Origin: Sitta carolinensis
Lineage: Eukaryota > Chordata > Aves > Passeriformes > Sittidae
DNA: 64,000 nt
Direction of reading: 5' to 3'
Assembly (NCBI GenBank): GCA_032173965.1
Contig: CM063284.1
Location: 133,353,125-133,417,124 of the forward strand
In this document: positions 25,701-39,604 of the stretch, piece after piece
How positions within the stretch are numbered: the first letter of the stretch is position 1
Layout: each line of letters starts with the position of its first letter
The notes under the pieces: generated by a model
Seen by the model: only the letters and a program-made list of their open reading frames with translations
What the model was told of the DNA's origin: nothing
Database searches by the model: none
Made by a program: the position numbers and the translations under genes

Positions 25701-28700
25701 GTTTTTGGAGTTTGTTTTATTTTTTTTTAAACTGCATGAGTGCCTTGCTGTCCTGCTGACCTTTGAAAGCATTCCCCCACGTGTCTTATCCTTACCCTGG
25801 TAGGATTTTTGACTGATATTCCCATAACCTTTGAATAGCTAGTATGAAAGTTCAGACCAGAATATATCCGCAGACACGTATATGTAAATGTGCGTGTATT
25901 TCCCTGTGGGGCGAATGCTGGTGCAGGGTTTGCGGGCAGGCTCGTTCTCGTTGCAGCCCCCTCGAACGTGTCGCTGCGGGCCGAGCGGTTCGGTTCGGTT
26001 CGGTTCGGCTGGGCTGAGGGAGCCCGGTCCCGCCGAGCCCGCGCCCGGGGGCCCCCGGCTGCCGGCCGGCCGTGCCCCGGGGGCTGCCCCGCACGGCGCT
26101 GTTCGGGGCCGGCGCTGGACGCTCATCTCCGGGCGCGGGCCGCCAGGCAGCTCCTGGCTGCGGGAGCGCTGCTGGGCGCACTCCAGCTTATCAGCCGCTG
26201 CACGCTGGGCTGGCCCCAGGCTTTGTTCACAGCCCTTTGACAGGCTAAGTGCATGTGTTGCCTTTGCTGTTTGGTTGAAGGACAAAAATAAACTTTTATC
26301 TTTGCAAACATCTTTAACTGCAGAACAGCATCGTTTGTCCTGGCTTGTTTACTACCGTTTTCTTTCTCTGCGCCACCCCTACCCTCTACCTTCTCTTTGA
26401 ACTTCGGATTTTCCTGGACTAGGAAATTTAAACTATTGTGTTTTCAACTACCGGAGCAACCTGCTTTGTACTCTGACAGAATACTTCATTCTTATCTATG
26501 TGAATGTTAAATTGATTACATTTTTTAAATGTTTGAAAAGCTTTTAGATTAAACATAACTTCATGTACTTCTAGTTTATTGTGGAAGCTACAGAAAATAA
26601 TGCTGTTTTTTTAAAAGCAGCTTATTAAAATAGAAACCAAACTCATGTATGTTTGATGGCTTTCTTTTTACCTCTGCAAATCAGGATGCACCAATAGTGC
26701 ATATTAAACTTACCGGTATTCACTTTTGTAATATGTAACTTGCATACATTTATAGCTAAAATATAAATGGTGACTTTTAGTCCTGAAAAACTTCTGTTGC
26801 TTTACCCACGTCATATTAACTGAATTGAAAAAATACAGATTACAGCTGATACTTGCTGCTGGCAGCAGTAGTTGATTATTACGCACAGCTCAGGTAGAGA
26901 CATGGGCTCTCAAATGAGTTTATACCATGTTCCCAGCTGGTTTAAAGGATGGTTGGAATTGCACTAATGTTCCTGGGCATTCCCATGCTCCTGTTTTGCA
27001 GTTCTGCTGTTAAGTAGCGGCTTTTAGCAGGCATGTAGCAACAAGACACTGACACTTAAACTGCCTCGGCCTCCTGCAAAATCCTTACATACCAAATTAA
27101 GTGTACTTAAATTGCTTTGATCTAAATTCATCAATGTAACTTCCAATGGAAAAAAACTAGCCTTTTCTCAACCTTGCTTTGAATCTATTGAACTTGAAAA
27201 TTTCATCCTTCATGTAGTTTCATGTCCTGGGACATTTATTTATCGTGACTTAGTTAATTGTGCATGAATTAGAAGTCAGAGATTCTTGGCAGCTGATTGA
27301 CTATGGCCATCAGCAAATTGCCACCCTTGCCAGCCTGTCTAGGAATTGCATGAAGGCATTCATCTCTTTGGGTATGATGCTAATCTTGTTTGCATCCAGT
27401 TGAGAATATTCCATTGTAACAATAGTGTCAGATTAAATCAACCATGCCATACTTGCTCCACTGTTTTTAATTGAAACAGATTGTCATTGTAAAAGTGGCT
27501 AAAGATCCTGTGAAGATTGTTAGTATAGCTCTGTGAGTATGAAGAGTAATTACTGTCTCCTCTTCTGAGATCCTTTATGTGCACTGGGATTGACAGTGGC
27601 TGTGTTTCCTGACCATCACATCTGGAAACTTACATGTTTATAAATATATTTGGTTTAGGGTTTGAGGCTGTACTTCAGTTTTGTAGTGACTGGATAATAG
27701 GTTTGTTTGTATGGTACTGTAAATTATTAACAATTAATTTTTATTTATTAATCATGAAGGTGCCCTGGGAGAAGCAAGGGGGTTAGTGATCCTTCTGAGT
27801 CTATTCCACTTTGAGATATTCTCTGACTAATTATTCATTATTTAGGTATCCATTATTTCCTGTAAAGAAGATACATAGTTACATCAATAGCAATGTATAT
27901 CTTTAGTATAGGTAGGAATCTGAGGTACACAGCGTGGTACAATTGTAGAAATAGATTTTAGCCCACCTTTGCTTCAGTGACTGAAATACAGAGTTATATA
28001 AGCAAAAAGTTTGTGATGTTGTTGCATTATTGTTGTATAACAATATTGTTGTATAAGATATTGTTGTATCTTGTTGATACAAGATCTGTATCAAAGAGGT
28101 GACATGGCTTAACGCTGAGACAGTTGGTGTCTGTCATTAACTCAGTTAACCTCAGTGTTAACTAGATTAATAAAACTAAATGTTTTCACATGGTAGGTAG
28201 AGCTCAGTGGTTAGAGAACAGGTTGTTGCTGTCTTAGATATCTGACTCCAGTGGCTGAACAAAGGCTCAAGTCCTCTGTGTATCTCAGCAATTCAAGGTA
28301 TTTCCTGTCTCTTACAATAAAGGTTTGCCATAGATGATTGTAACAAAGACCTTGATATTTCAATCCACAGTTTTCTATATTATGAAAGTATCTTCGTGAT
28401 ATTAATCAGCAGAATACAGGAGAGTATTTTCACTTACTTCTTTTGGCATATGCTGGTAGTTATACATCAGAACCCTAGAGACTCATCATCTCTGGTAATG
28501 CTTCTCTTTAGGATCAGACTGAGATGAGGTACAAGAGAGCATTTGGAATGTCTACATGGAATAATGAACTTGTTTCTCTTGTGCCTTGGAGTTGTAAGCC
28601 TGCTAAGCACAAAACAGAGAAGCATGGCAAGCACAGGATCCATATATAGTTGTAGGTTGCAATTTACTTGTAGGCAAAGCACACTTAAGAGCATGTTTGC

Positions 28701-31700
28701 AGTTAGACATTTTTTTTCTGGTTTGCACCATTTGTTTTCACTTGTCTCAGTTGTATTACTGCTTGTAGAACCACACCATAACTGGATTTCTGAGGTAGCT
28801 TGTCTTTGTTGCTGGAGAAAATATAACATAGATAAGGAGTCTAGGACTTAATAAGGTGTTCATGTTTTTTAGTGGAAAGTTTGCATCCCACAGTCCTTGG
28901 TTCTTCACGATAGTGCTTGGGGCAGTGCCCCTCTTGCTGTTACAGGCTACATAATCTTTGACTTTACAGCTGCTATTAGTTTGTTGGTTTGGGCTTTTCT
29001 GTGTTGTTTTTTTAAAAGATTGTTACTGTATTCTAGCTTGCCTTATACTTACTGAGTTTTATTGCCCATTGTCAAGAAGATGAGAATTTATATTTTAGGA
29101 CTTACATTGGCTGCATGAAGCTCCCTTTCTGTTTTTTCAGGAGTCTGGTTTCACTCTATTTTAACATTCTCATCACCCAATGTGCAGATTTTCATCTCTT
29201 CTTCATATGACAGAGCAGTGGTTGCTAATGCTTGAAATGCCAAGTGTCTTAGTTTCCTGGAAGAGTGAATTTTGTGTGTTTGTGCCATGTGCAGACACTG
29301 AACTTCCTGAAGAGAGGAGGATTATGGTATAAGATTCTTAGTTTAATCCCAGACTTGGATGTGTGAGCACGCATGGAATTTACCCAGCTGACCACTTGGG
29401 TAAAATGTGGTTTGTGGTTGAGGCAGCCATAGTTCAGATTCATAACTGAATCTTTCTGTCAGTGAGCTTTTGATCTTGGCTTTACTTTTTGCTTCTGGAC
29501 TATGCAGCTGGAAGAGCAAAAACTTTGGTTTTGGTAAGATTGTGCTTTCATCAGGAAATGCATACATACTATTTTCTATGAGCAAACTTTTCCATTTTGG
29601 CTAGCTAGAAGTGAAGTCCACATTTAAAGATACTTCATTGTTAGCAGAGTTCCAGGCACAATTCACTAACACTTCTGATGTTCTTAAATGGTAAAAGTAG
29701 GCAGCTGCTGAAAATGAATCTGTATTTTACAAATCCCATTTGTGTGTGCTTGAGGCAAAGTTTTACATTTTATAGAGGGTTTTGGTTGAGAAAACTCATT
29801 GGCTGTAAAATCTATTAGAGTTTTTTGAGGAACTTCATACTTCTGTTGAAAGGGATATTTCAGATGGTATATTATATATACCAGTTTCCAAGAGCATGGT
29901 CACAGCCTATATTTTTTTAAGAAACTCTCTGCTGGTAACCCATTGGAGACTTTGTTTTTCAATGCCTGCCTAAAGAACAAGAAGTAGGAATAAATAAATA
30001 GATAAATTTTTTTTTTTCCCAATAAGAGGTTATTAAATCCTGAGCTGATAGTTTCATGCTATACCAAATAAATGGCTTGAGTGGTCCCCTTTGGTTACTT
30101 GTACTGAAACCTCTGATAACAAACTAATTCATAAATGGACCTAGAAGAGGGATAGATACTAAATATGTTGTGAAAACAAAATGGGATGAAAGAATTGCAG
30201 AGAGATCTTGTGCTAGGAGCAAAAGGCCAATAAAATGGTAGGTGTGATTTAGGGTAGGGAAATGTAGAGTAATAAGTTTTGGGGAAAGTAACCCCCAGAG
30301 TAATAAATACAGAGGAGAAGTAATGCCCACTATCTGTACAAGTGGGGGGGCACAGTATTTTATCAGTTACTGTCACTCAGAAAGTCACTGTTGTCATTGG
30401 AAATGTGATGTATCTGCGAGGGTGGTTTTGCATTCAAATAAAATATGCTCTTTAAATGACTGTTTAGACAATGACAACATGCTTCAGTAAAACTCTTGCA
30501 AACATTTTATTTTTGCTTGTCATTCATTATCTATAATATACAGTATCATTATACATATTATTCTTGTGCTATTTTAGCTTTTAGGTAGCTTCATAAGACA
30601 GAAACTCTGTTGGAGTGGTAAAGGTTGGTTTTATGTCCTGACTTTCTTTATGACTGGACGTTTTCTTTATGCTCATTTTCCATATCAAAGGAGCAGGCAT
30701 AAATATGTAATTTTACTAGCTATATTGGAAAATAATATTTAAAAATTGTCAAGTTGCTTATAAAATACTTGGTAAGTAGGTGAACTCAGTTTCATTGTTA
30801 TAAATATTGAGATTTTTAAAAATCTTTAATCTTTTAAAAAATCTTTTCTAGATAAGATTGATTAAAAAGATTTTGCCTGATAGTCCAAGCTTTCTCTAAA
30901 ATTAATTTTACTTGTTATTGAATGAGATGACCTATGGGTGACAAAAAAGAAGAATTCACAACAATCAAGACAAATTCTACAAGACAATGTCAAAAATAAA
31001 CTCAATTTCTGTAACAATTGAATATGACTAGCCAGGCTATTTTGTTTATCCTACGTTCTGGGAAGAACAGAGCAAATATAAATTAACAATTGAGAAGAAA
31101 AGAAACATAATAATTATGCAAAGGGAATTTAATTTATTTAAGGTAAACACCTGACTACTTTTTTCATCTGGAGCTCTGCAGCCTTTAGGAAATAATCCAA
31201 TTTATGGAACTGGAACACAGTATACCAGAATTCAATTTCTCTCCTTGTCATGAAATACTCAAATCTTGGGTTCCAGCAAAGGCAGCTCAAGAGGAGACAT
31301 TCAAGAGGGGATCAAACGAATGTGTAACTGTTGTAATGGCATGTGCAGATGCAGCACACAGCTGGAGTGCTTTGAAGGGTACTGCCAACATTTTTTTTTG
31401 GTTTATCATAAAGCACTTCTATGTTATTCGTGCTCTGCCTTATCTTCTTCCTTCCTCCCCACACACTCCTGTATTTATTACCAATGTCCTTTAAGGACTT
31501 GTAGACATTCCATTTTGTAAGAGAAATTTATTTAGCAATATTTTTTCTTTTAAACTGCATGTTCAGTAGTAAGACTTGCTTCTTGGGTAAGGATATATAA
31601 ATATATGGGATACTTAAAAGCTGAAAAAAGTAAGGATACTGTTCTGGACTCAGAATCTAATCCTTCCTTTACAGCCATTGGTTGAATGTTTGAGAGACAT

Positions 31701-34700
31701 AGATATTGATAGCAAAGAATTAAATAAAATTCTTACTAAATAAAAATCTTATTAAAAGCTTGGCCTGCTTTGAAAATTGCATGCATTGTCCCTGTTTAGT
31801 ATCACACATGACATTTGCATACACGGTAGTATTTTGGCCAAAATAATTTGCCCTGAAAATAAACCTGAGAAAATGTAGAACAGAAAGGCTGGGTGTTTTT
31901 TTTACTGTCTGACTGTGAATAAGCAATTGAATGCATTGAGCAGAAAAAGTTAAGCTTCATTTTATGAATTCTCTAGGAAGAACAGTCATCAGTTACTCAC
32001 TGTCTGGTACTTGGTAACCCAGGCAAAGAAATTGTCAATTGTGTTGAGAGAGATTTGAAATTAAATGTTAAGAAATAATATTTGGACCTCATTAATTAAA
32101 AAACCCCGAATTTCTTTAGTGTGAGAGAAGATGAGTACAACTCATCACTTAGGACTGAAAATGTAATCTAACAGGAACTACAGGAACAGACACACCTTGA
32201 AAATCCTCAGGACATTTGTTTAGAATCTGACTGGTGTACAAAAAACCTCAATGTTTTACTTTATTTTATAAATACCTTGGGCATTCATAAAACCTTTTAT
32301 ATTTCTAATGTTGTCAAAAAGGAAAAATGAGTTTTGGATAGCCAAAGATTGTTCAGGATCCTGGGACAAGGGCTGGGCTGGAAGTGCTAACGGAGCTGCT
32401 TGCCACTCAGGCCAGTAGGTTTGCTTTTTCAAACTGCTGAACAAACACTATCTTTTCAAACGTACATAGGATTAAATGTGAGCCCTAGTGATGAAAGTTA
32501 ATTTTAATGCTTTGAATTATCTTTTAAAAAGTGCTAACCAAAGCCTTTTTCTTCCCTGTAGCCTTTCCTTATTCTTATGAATCTACACTGTTCACCAGAC
32601 GTCCACACATTTCTGTGCAGAGCCTTTGTCCCAGCCTGCCTAGATCAGATTCACGTGATTCACCCGTGCCGAAGCCTCTGTGAGAAAGTGTATTCCGACT
32701 GTAAGCAGGTGATGGACACTTTTGGAATTGCATGGCCTGAGGAGCTGGAATGTACCAGGTATTTTTCATATTGACAGGTAGTGAGTGGGAGTGGTAGTTT
32801 CATGTTTGACCCAGTCTGAGTTGAAAGTCTGAGGCAGAATGTTAAATATTATCTTGCTGTCACTACCTTAGTATGCTGACCCTGCAGTGCTTATGTACAG
32901 GAGCATTTCTTTATTAAAACATGTTGTTATTCAAATGATCACCTGCATTTTCTGCCTGTGATATTTTTGCAATAAAGTTCTGCAGCAGTTCTTTTTAATA
33001 ATCAGACCCCTGCAAGAGGTAGCGATTTTACTGTACATTTCTAAAAGTTTAAAAGATTGTATGTTACAAAATAGATTTTTCTTTGGTTCTGATCCCTAAA
33101 CTGCGGATGATCATGCTTACTTTATTAGGGGTTTTAGAAGAAACTGCTCTGAAGATAATGAAATATAGAATATTCTGTATTTGAACAGACACAGAACATT
33201 ACGTAGTAGAAATCTTATCTTGCTCCTAACTGCTTAAATGTGCCAACCTACTCTTGTGCTGCTTCTCCTGTAATGCCTGCCAAAACTCTCTTTTTTGAAA
33301 TGTCACCTTTTCCTCAAAGGTGTTCACATGTCTGTTTCAGATAGAGGACAGTTAATCATTAGGGAAAAAGGTGTCTCTTAGATATTTTAAATGGAAACCA
33401 TTGGAAGCACTCCAGTGCAATACAGGAGATTATGACCTCCAGCTGCGAATATTTATAAATTATTAAGGCCAGTTGTTTGTTTTTTAACACACATCAGATC
33501 AAGAGGTACAGGAAAGGACCATAGACTGGAAACTCAAATAATTTTTCTAATACTCACATGCGGTTGCTAATCTGTGATGGGGCTGAGGGAGAGCTGGGAT
33601 AGTAATCTTGTGGATGACCTCGGGTAGAAATCAGTGTTGGAATCAATATGACAAGTGGCATTAATGTAATTTCTCATAGTTCTGCAGAAAAATAGAAGTT
33701 GTGGGGTTTTAAGGCAAGAAGGCATTAAATTCTCCCGTCTTTTGTGAGGTTCTATGCAACAATAGTGCCCCTCAGCCAGCAGTTATCTTCAAGGATTTTT
33801 TGAAAAAGTAAGACAATTAGAAGTGAATCAATTATTCAATATATCTTTAAAATTACATTTTAAATCAATTTTTTTTTTGCAGGATTTAGTGCAGCCTTAA
33901 ATTATTTTATTACTGCTAGCATTTAGTGAAAATGAACCTTTCCTGTTCATATGTGAAGTGATACCTTCCTAGTAGCCGATACTGAAAAGTCCATATCCAT
34001 GTTCTGAGAAGTCCAGGATGTTCTCAGAGCAGCAGAGATCCTGCTGCTGGAGCCCATGGAAGAGGAGCTCTGTTCTTACAGATGAACATGAAGCTGATTA
34101 AGACAATGAGTAAATGAAGTTCACTCTGTTTCCACATGTACTGCTCCAGCCTGTGGTTAATGAAAGAATCTGCCACAGAATCAGTTTTCTTAACAATGGA
34201 TTTTCTTAGCCTGGATTTAGTTGTACAGCATGATAATGCAGTAAAACAAAGAACTGAAGGAGTTTTTAGCTGGAGCTGAGCTTGGATACTTAATTGAGAG
34301 ACTCTTGTAATAGTGTTTCACACAGAATGTGGAGATTACTGAATTTTACTTTAAAAGCTAGAATGCAAAACTTGTTCCTTTAAGCATAAGCTTGAAACGC
34401 ATGTGACCATAAACCGCATTTCGAGTAAATGCTTACCTGCTTGTGATGCCTTCTAGAGGCTGACCTGGAACAGAGAGTAGACAGAGCAAAAGGATAAAGT
34501 AGGTATTTATTAAAAGCCTCAATGGGTACACCTGGGCTGCACAAGAGCCCGGCTGGGCCACACCCAAGATGTATACCCCAAAATGGTCACAAAAATGGAT
34601 GGCCGGTCATGAGATCACTTTTATAAGTTCTGGTCCATTAGCATATTGGAGTTAATTGTCCAACCATAGCTTCAGGTTATAAAGCTCCATCCTCCTTGTT

Positions 34701-37700
34701 TTTTCCTCTCACCTCACCATTGCTTTTGTTCTTAGGCCTGAAAGTTGTATTGGTTGTCCTTGGTACCAAGCTAGAAAAGGAATTGTTTGTCTACCTATTC
34801 TGTGAAGAGAGCTTAGTAGCGCTTAATATGAAACCCAGAACTACACACTAAAAAAGCACAGAATTGAAAAAAATATAAAAGCTAAAACTTAAGGCATCAC
34901 TTGAGTTATATAATCTCATTTGAAGATACATCCAGCACTGCTAATATGGTGTCATCAATATAAAGAGATCACATTTTGTGTCCAGTTAAACCCTGAAGCA
35001 GCTGAGTCTTGAGCAGTTTTTAAATTAACATCACACACCTAGAAAATTGCTAAAATACTAATAATTTTTACAGTACTTGCATTTTCTATCTAGTTTTTTT
35101 TTCAGTTAGGTAGTTTATTGTTTGTAATGAAATAGTACAACAGAAAAAGTTATTTAAAAATCGTGTACTAGTCATCAGTTATGATGTCAGTCTTCTTCCT
35201 TAATTGACGCTTGCATTTTGACAAGATATTTTGCTGATGCTGTCTGTTATCAAAAATTTTTAAAAAACAACTACTGTAAATATTTTATGTACATAGTTAA
35301 AAATTTAGTATAATTTTAAAATGTAGAATGATTGCCATTTGAGTAGCATTTCATAAACTATGAAACAACAGCTAGAGAGCAACAAAAAATCATTTAAATG
35401 TGATTTAAATCTTCTGAAGTGAAGATAGTTAAAGTTTGATTTTTATAATGCCATCTGATTTTGTTTTTTACATACAATTTCACATTTGCATTGTCTATAA
35501 AATTTATCAGTGCTTGGGATCAGATTTTTCTCATATTTGTAAGAAGTAATTCTAGTTGAGAATGAGGGCTATTGAGTTACTTCCTCTTCTCTTTATTTAT
35601 TCAGACTAATCAATTGTGATGAGACTGCTCCTGCCACTGCTGCTGTAACCACAAATGTGCATGGAACTCAGAAGACCCCAAGCCAGATCCGAAGGGATTA
35701 TGGATTCTGGTGTCCCCGACACCTACACACTACTAATGGACAAGGCTACAAGTTTCTAGGAATTGATCAGTGTGCACCCCCATGTCCCAATATGTACTTC
35801 AAAAATTATGAATTGGATGTGGCAAAAAGCTTCATTGGAATAGTTTCAATCTTTTGTCTTTGTGCTACACTTTTCACATTCCTAACTTTTCTTATTGATG
35901 TTAAAAGGTTTAGATACCCAGAGAGACCAATCATATATTATTCTGTCTGTTACAGCATAGTCTCTCTAATGTACTTTATTGGATTTTTGCTTGGGAACAG
36001 AACTGCCTGTAATGAGGCAGATGATAAGTTAGAAATTGGTGAAACGGTTGTTCTTGGCTCCCAAAACAAAGCCTGTACTGTCCTTTTCATGATTTTGTAC
36101 TTTTTCACTATGGCAGGAACTATATGGTGGGTGATTCTGACAATCACCTGGTTCCTTGCAGCGGGAAGAAAATGGAGCTGTGAAGCTATTGCACAAAAGG
36201 CCATGTGGTTCCATGCTGTTGCCTGGGGAACACCTGGTTTTCTCACCGTTATGCTCCTTGCAATGAACAAAGTCGAAGGGGACAATATCAGCGGAGTTTG
36301 CTTCGTGGGTCTCTATGACCTGGACGCCTCTCTGTACTTCGTGCTTTTGCCCTTGTGCCTTTGTGTCTTTTTTGGTCTCTCTCTCCTCTTAGCTGGCATC
36401 ATTTCTCTAAACCACGTGCGGCAGGTCATCCAGCACGACGGCAGGAACCAGGAGAAGCTCAAGAAATTCATGATCCGAATTGGCGTTTTCAGTGGTTTGT
36501 ACTTGGTGCCACTTGTAGCACTGCTTGGATGCTACGTTTATGAGCTGGTGAACCGGAAAATCTGGGAAACTACTTGGGTCTTTGACCACTGTGACCAGTA
36601 CCATATTCCTTGCCCTTATCAGGCAAGTAACATTTTTCTTTATAAATGATACTGTAAAGTTAATTAGCAAAAAATGTTACGCCTATCTGCCACACAATGA
36701 GTAAATTATTTTCACGTTAAGTAATCAGTTCGAAAACATGGAGTGATTAATTCCTCTTTAAGTCAAAAACAATGGAATATTACTTTTTCTTTGAAAATTT
36801 TAATCTAATTAGTAGCATTCAGCAATTAAATTCCAACTTGCAGCTCTAACAGAGTATATAGCTTTTTTATGATCTTTGAACCTCATGTTACAAATTGTGA
36901 TGGAGGAGGGTAGTTCTTCACAGTGTTTCTAAAAGTATTTGCTTAGTACTTTGGTGCCAAGCTCAGTATCAAAATACATAAGTTGAATTTTCATCAATTC
37001 CAGCTGAAGCTGAAATAATGATTCTTGAAATTTTCGACTAAATTGGACTTTAAATGCTGCTTATAACTACAGATTTAGAATCACTTTTTTCTTTTTTATT
37101 CTTCAAATTGTGGAAGTGTAAACCACTTGAAATTACAGAACAAATTCTCCATATGTTTTTTTCCACAATAGCTGTCATTTGCAGGTTGATTTTCAGAAAT
37201 GCAAAGAATTCTTTATTAAAAAAAAACAATCAAAAAACAAATAAAAACCCTCAACTTAAAATTGTGAGGTGGTTGTATTTAACATTTGCCTCTTAAAATC
37301 CAACTTCCTTGGAAAGTCTTTTAAATTAAATCTGCCTATGTTCAGTGGATTAAATCTGCTGCAGTTGCAGGGAGTTTTATATACTTGCAAATATTGTTTC
37401 TTTTCATTTAAGAGCAAATATGTAAGAAGACAACAGCACTAAGAGAAATGCAACTGTCTTATGTCATCTTTCATTGCATTACACTTCCCATCTATGATTT
37501 TGCTGTAATAAACTATCATTAAAAATGAGGAATATAAACACAGGCAATATGGAATGGTCAGGATTGATCTCTTTACATTCTTAAACATCATTTATTATCC
37601 TCTGGATTGAAGTTGGTGTAGGCTGAGAATAGCACAGCTCACAGACAGCTTGGTTATTTTGGCTTCCCATACTGTTTCTTAACAAGTGTATTTTGGCTGC

Positions 37701-39570
37701 AGTGGGTTTTATTCTGAGCTCTGTATAAACCTAAATGCTTCCAGATATACACACTTAAAAACAAGACTTTTATACTTAAAAAAAAAAATCAATTAATTCG
37801 TTTTATAGTGCTAAAATATAACAGCTTGGTATAGTAACAGAGAGCATGTATTTTTAGCCTTTAATGTCAACATTAAATATTACCCAAAGATCTACTTTAT
37901 GGGATCTGTCCCTTTATTAGGCAGTGTGTGCTAATTGTGGAATAGCTTAAAATGGTGTGCTTGGCCTTGAGCGGGCTTGTAGACTTTTGTTACATTTGCC
38001 AGATGAAAACCAAATAAAAACAAACAGAACTGTTACCTAGCTGACAAAAATAGTGACTTTCATAAATGGGTATGGCAGATAAAGACAAGTGGCATAAATT
38101 AAACTTGCAGCATGAGAGCAGAAGATAATGATCTCTCACTGAGTTAGATGTCTCAGCTCCTATGATACAGCTGTGCAAATAGGTGGATTAATTTTGCAAT
38201 AAACAGAAAGCTACTGTGTAGTTCCCTACGGCTCCTTGAAGATGCTGTCTAATCAGATTAACTCCCAACTAATCGTTCCAGTACCTGAAGGGAGCCTACA
38301 AGAAAGAGGAAGAGAGACTTTTTACAAGGGCATGTGGTGACAGGATATGGGGGAATAGCTTTGAACTGGAAAGAGAGTGAGTTTAGATTAGATATTAGGA
38401 AGAAATCCTTTACTTTGAAGGTGGAGAGGCACTGAAACAGGTTTGCCAGAGAGGTTATGGATGCCTCATCCCTGGAAGTGTTCAAGGCCAGGCTGGATGG
38501 GGCTTTGATCAACCTGGTCTAGTGGGATGTGTCCCTGCCTGTGGCAGCTGGGGTGGAAGGTGATGATCTTTAGGGTCCCTTCCAATCCAAACCATTCTGT
38601 GATCCACTTGCTGTTTCTTTTAAGTTGAAGAGATAAGTCTTTTACACTTACCTCTGGAGAACATTTTTACTGATACTCTTACTCCCAAAATTGCCTCTCC
38701 TTTCAATTCAAAAGAAAAACAATTCCTTCTGACAGATCTCTTCTGTGTGTATATTCAGCTGAACCACATCTGACTTGTCTGTACATGTCTGACGTTTGTC
38801 CGCAGTACAAGCCTCAACAAAGAACAAGTCATAAGGAGAAAGTCTCTCATTTAAGAAATTTATTTTTCTTCATTTAAAAAAATAAATCAACGAGTGTAAT
38901 TTCTTCTTTGCATTTATTAAATTTTGTTATCTTCTAGGCAAAGGCACTAGCAAGACCAGAAATATTTTTGTTTCTGATGAAATATTTGCTTACATTAATT
39001 GTTGGCATATCTCCAGTGTTCTGGGTGGGAAGTAAAAAGACCTGTTCCGAATGGGCCAATTTCTTCAACAGAAACCGCAAAAGAGAGTAAGAAATCTTTT
39101 TTTCTCTGTCTCAAAGTGTATACTTAAATTTGGCTTTCAGACATGTTTCTTTGTATATAGCTCAGGTAATCGAAATGTTGTCCTCAAACTATAAATGCTG
39201 CTTTGGGCATCAGCAGAATTCCATTGGAATCTGGGGAAGTTTTAAATATGCAGTGACTTTTTAACAACAGTCTCAAGAAGACAGAAAATATTTTCCTCTG
39301 CTGATTTGTCTTTTGTAGAGCAGAAGGTGTGTTGCTGTGTATTGGCTAATACATCTCTGGTTCACAGTCAAAGGAGGAAAGATAATTTCAGACATTAGAT
39401 TAGTTCTTTTCATGAGTTGTGACCACTTCATTTGACACAGTACATAGTACTACGTTTACTGTCATGCAATGAAAATATTCTCTTTTCTCCTCTGCCAGGC
39501 TTGTGTTATTTTAACATTAATATTCACTGAACCCTCCTTACTATCACTTCCATTGCATTAATCTAGTGTT

Positions 39571-39604
<34 letters not shown>

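Larger units (their letters stand above)
16760..32561. other. FZD6 large first coding intron (15.8 kb)
   Basis: Bounded by gtaagt and cttccctgtag. It contains a 10-bp inverted repeat near its start, two CR1 tails, a CpG island at about 25.9-26.2 kb and a short A/T tandem repeat near 28.05 kb, listed separately. No other gene is supported. ORFs of up to about 120 codons inside it overlap on opposite strands and lack family features. Confidence 0.85.

Noticed and set aside
25839..26400. ORFs of 109-170 codons on both strands over the intronic CpG island
   Set aside because: Composition-driven open frames with no domain; the region is reported as a CpG island only.
36621..36650. A GT donor (CAGGCAA|gtaaca) four bases after the chosen GC donor
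   Set aside because: It adds four bases and breaks the frame with every nearby acceptor, whereas the GC donor gives the expected YQAKA junction.
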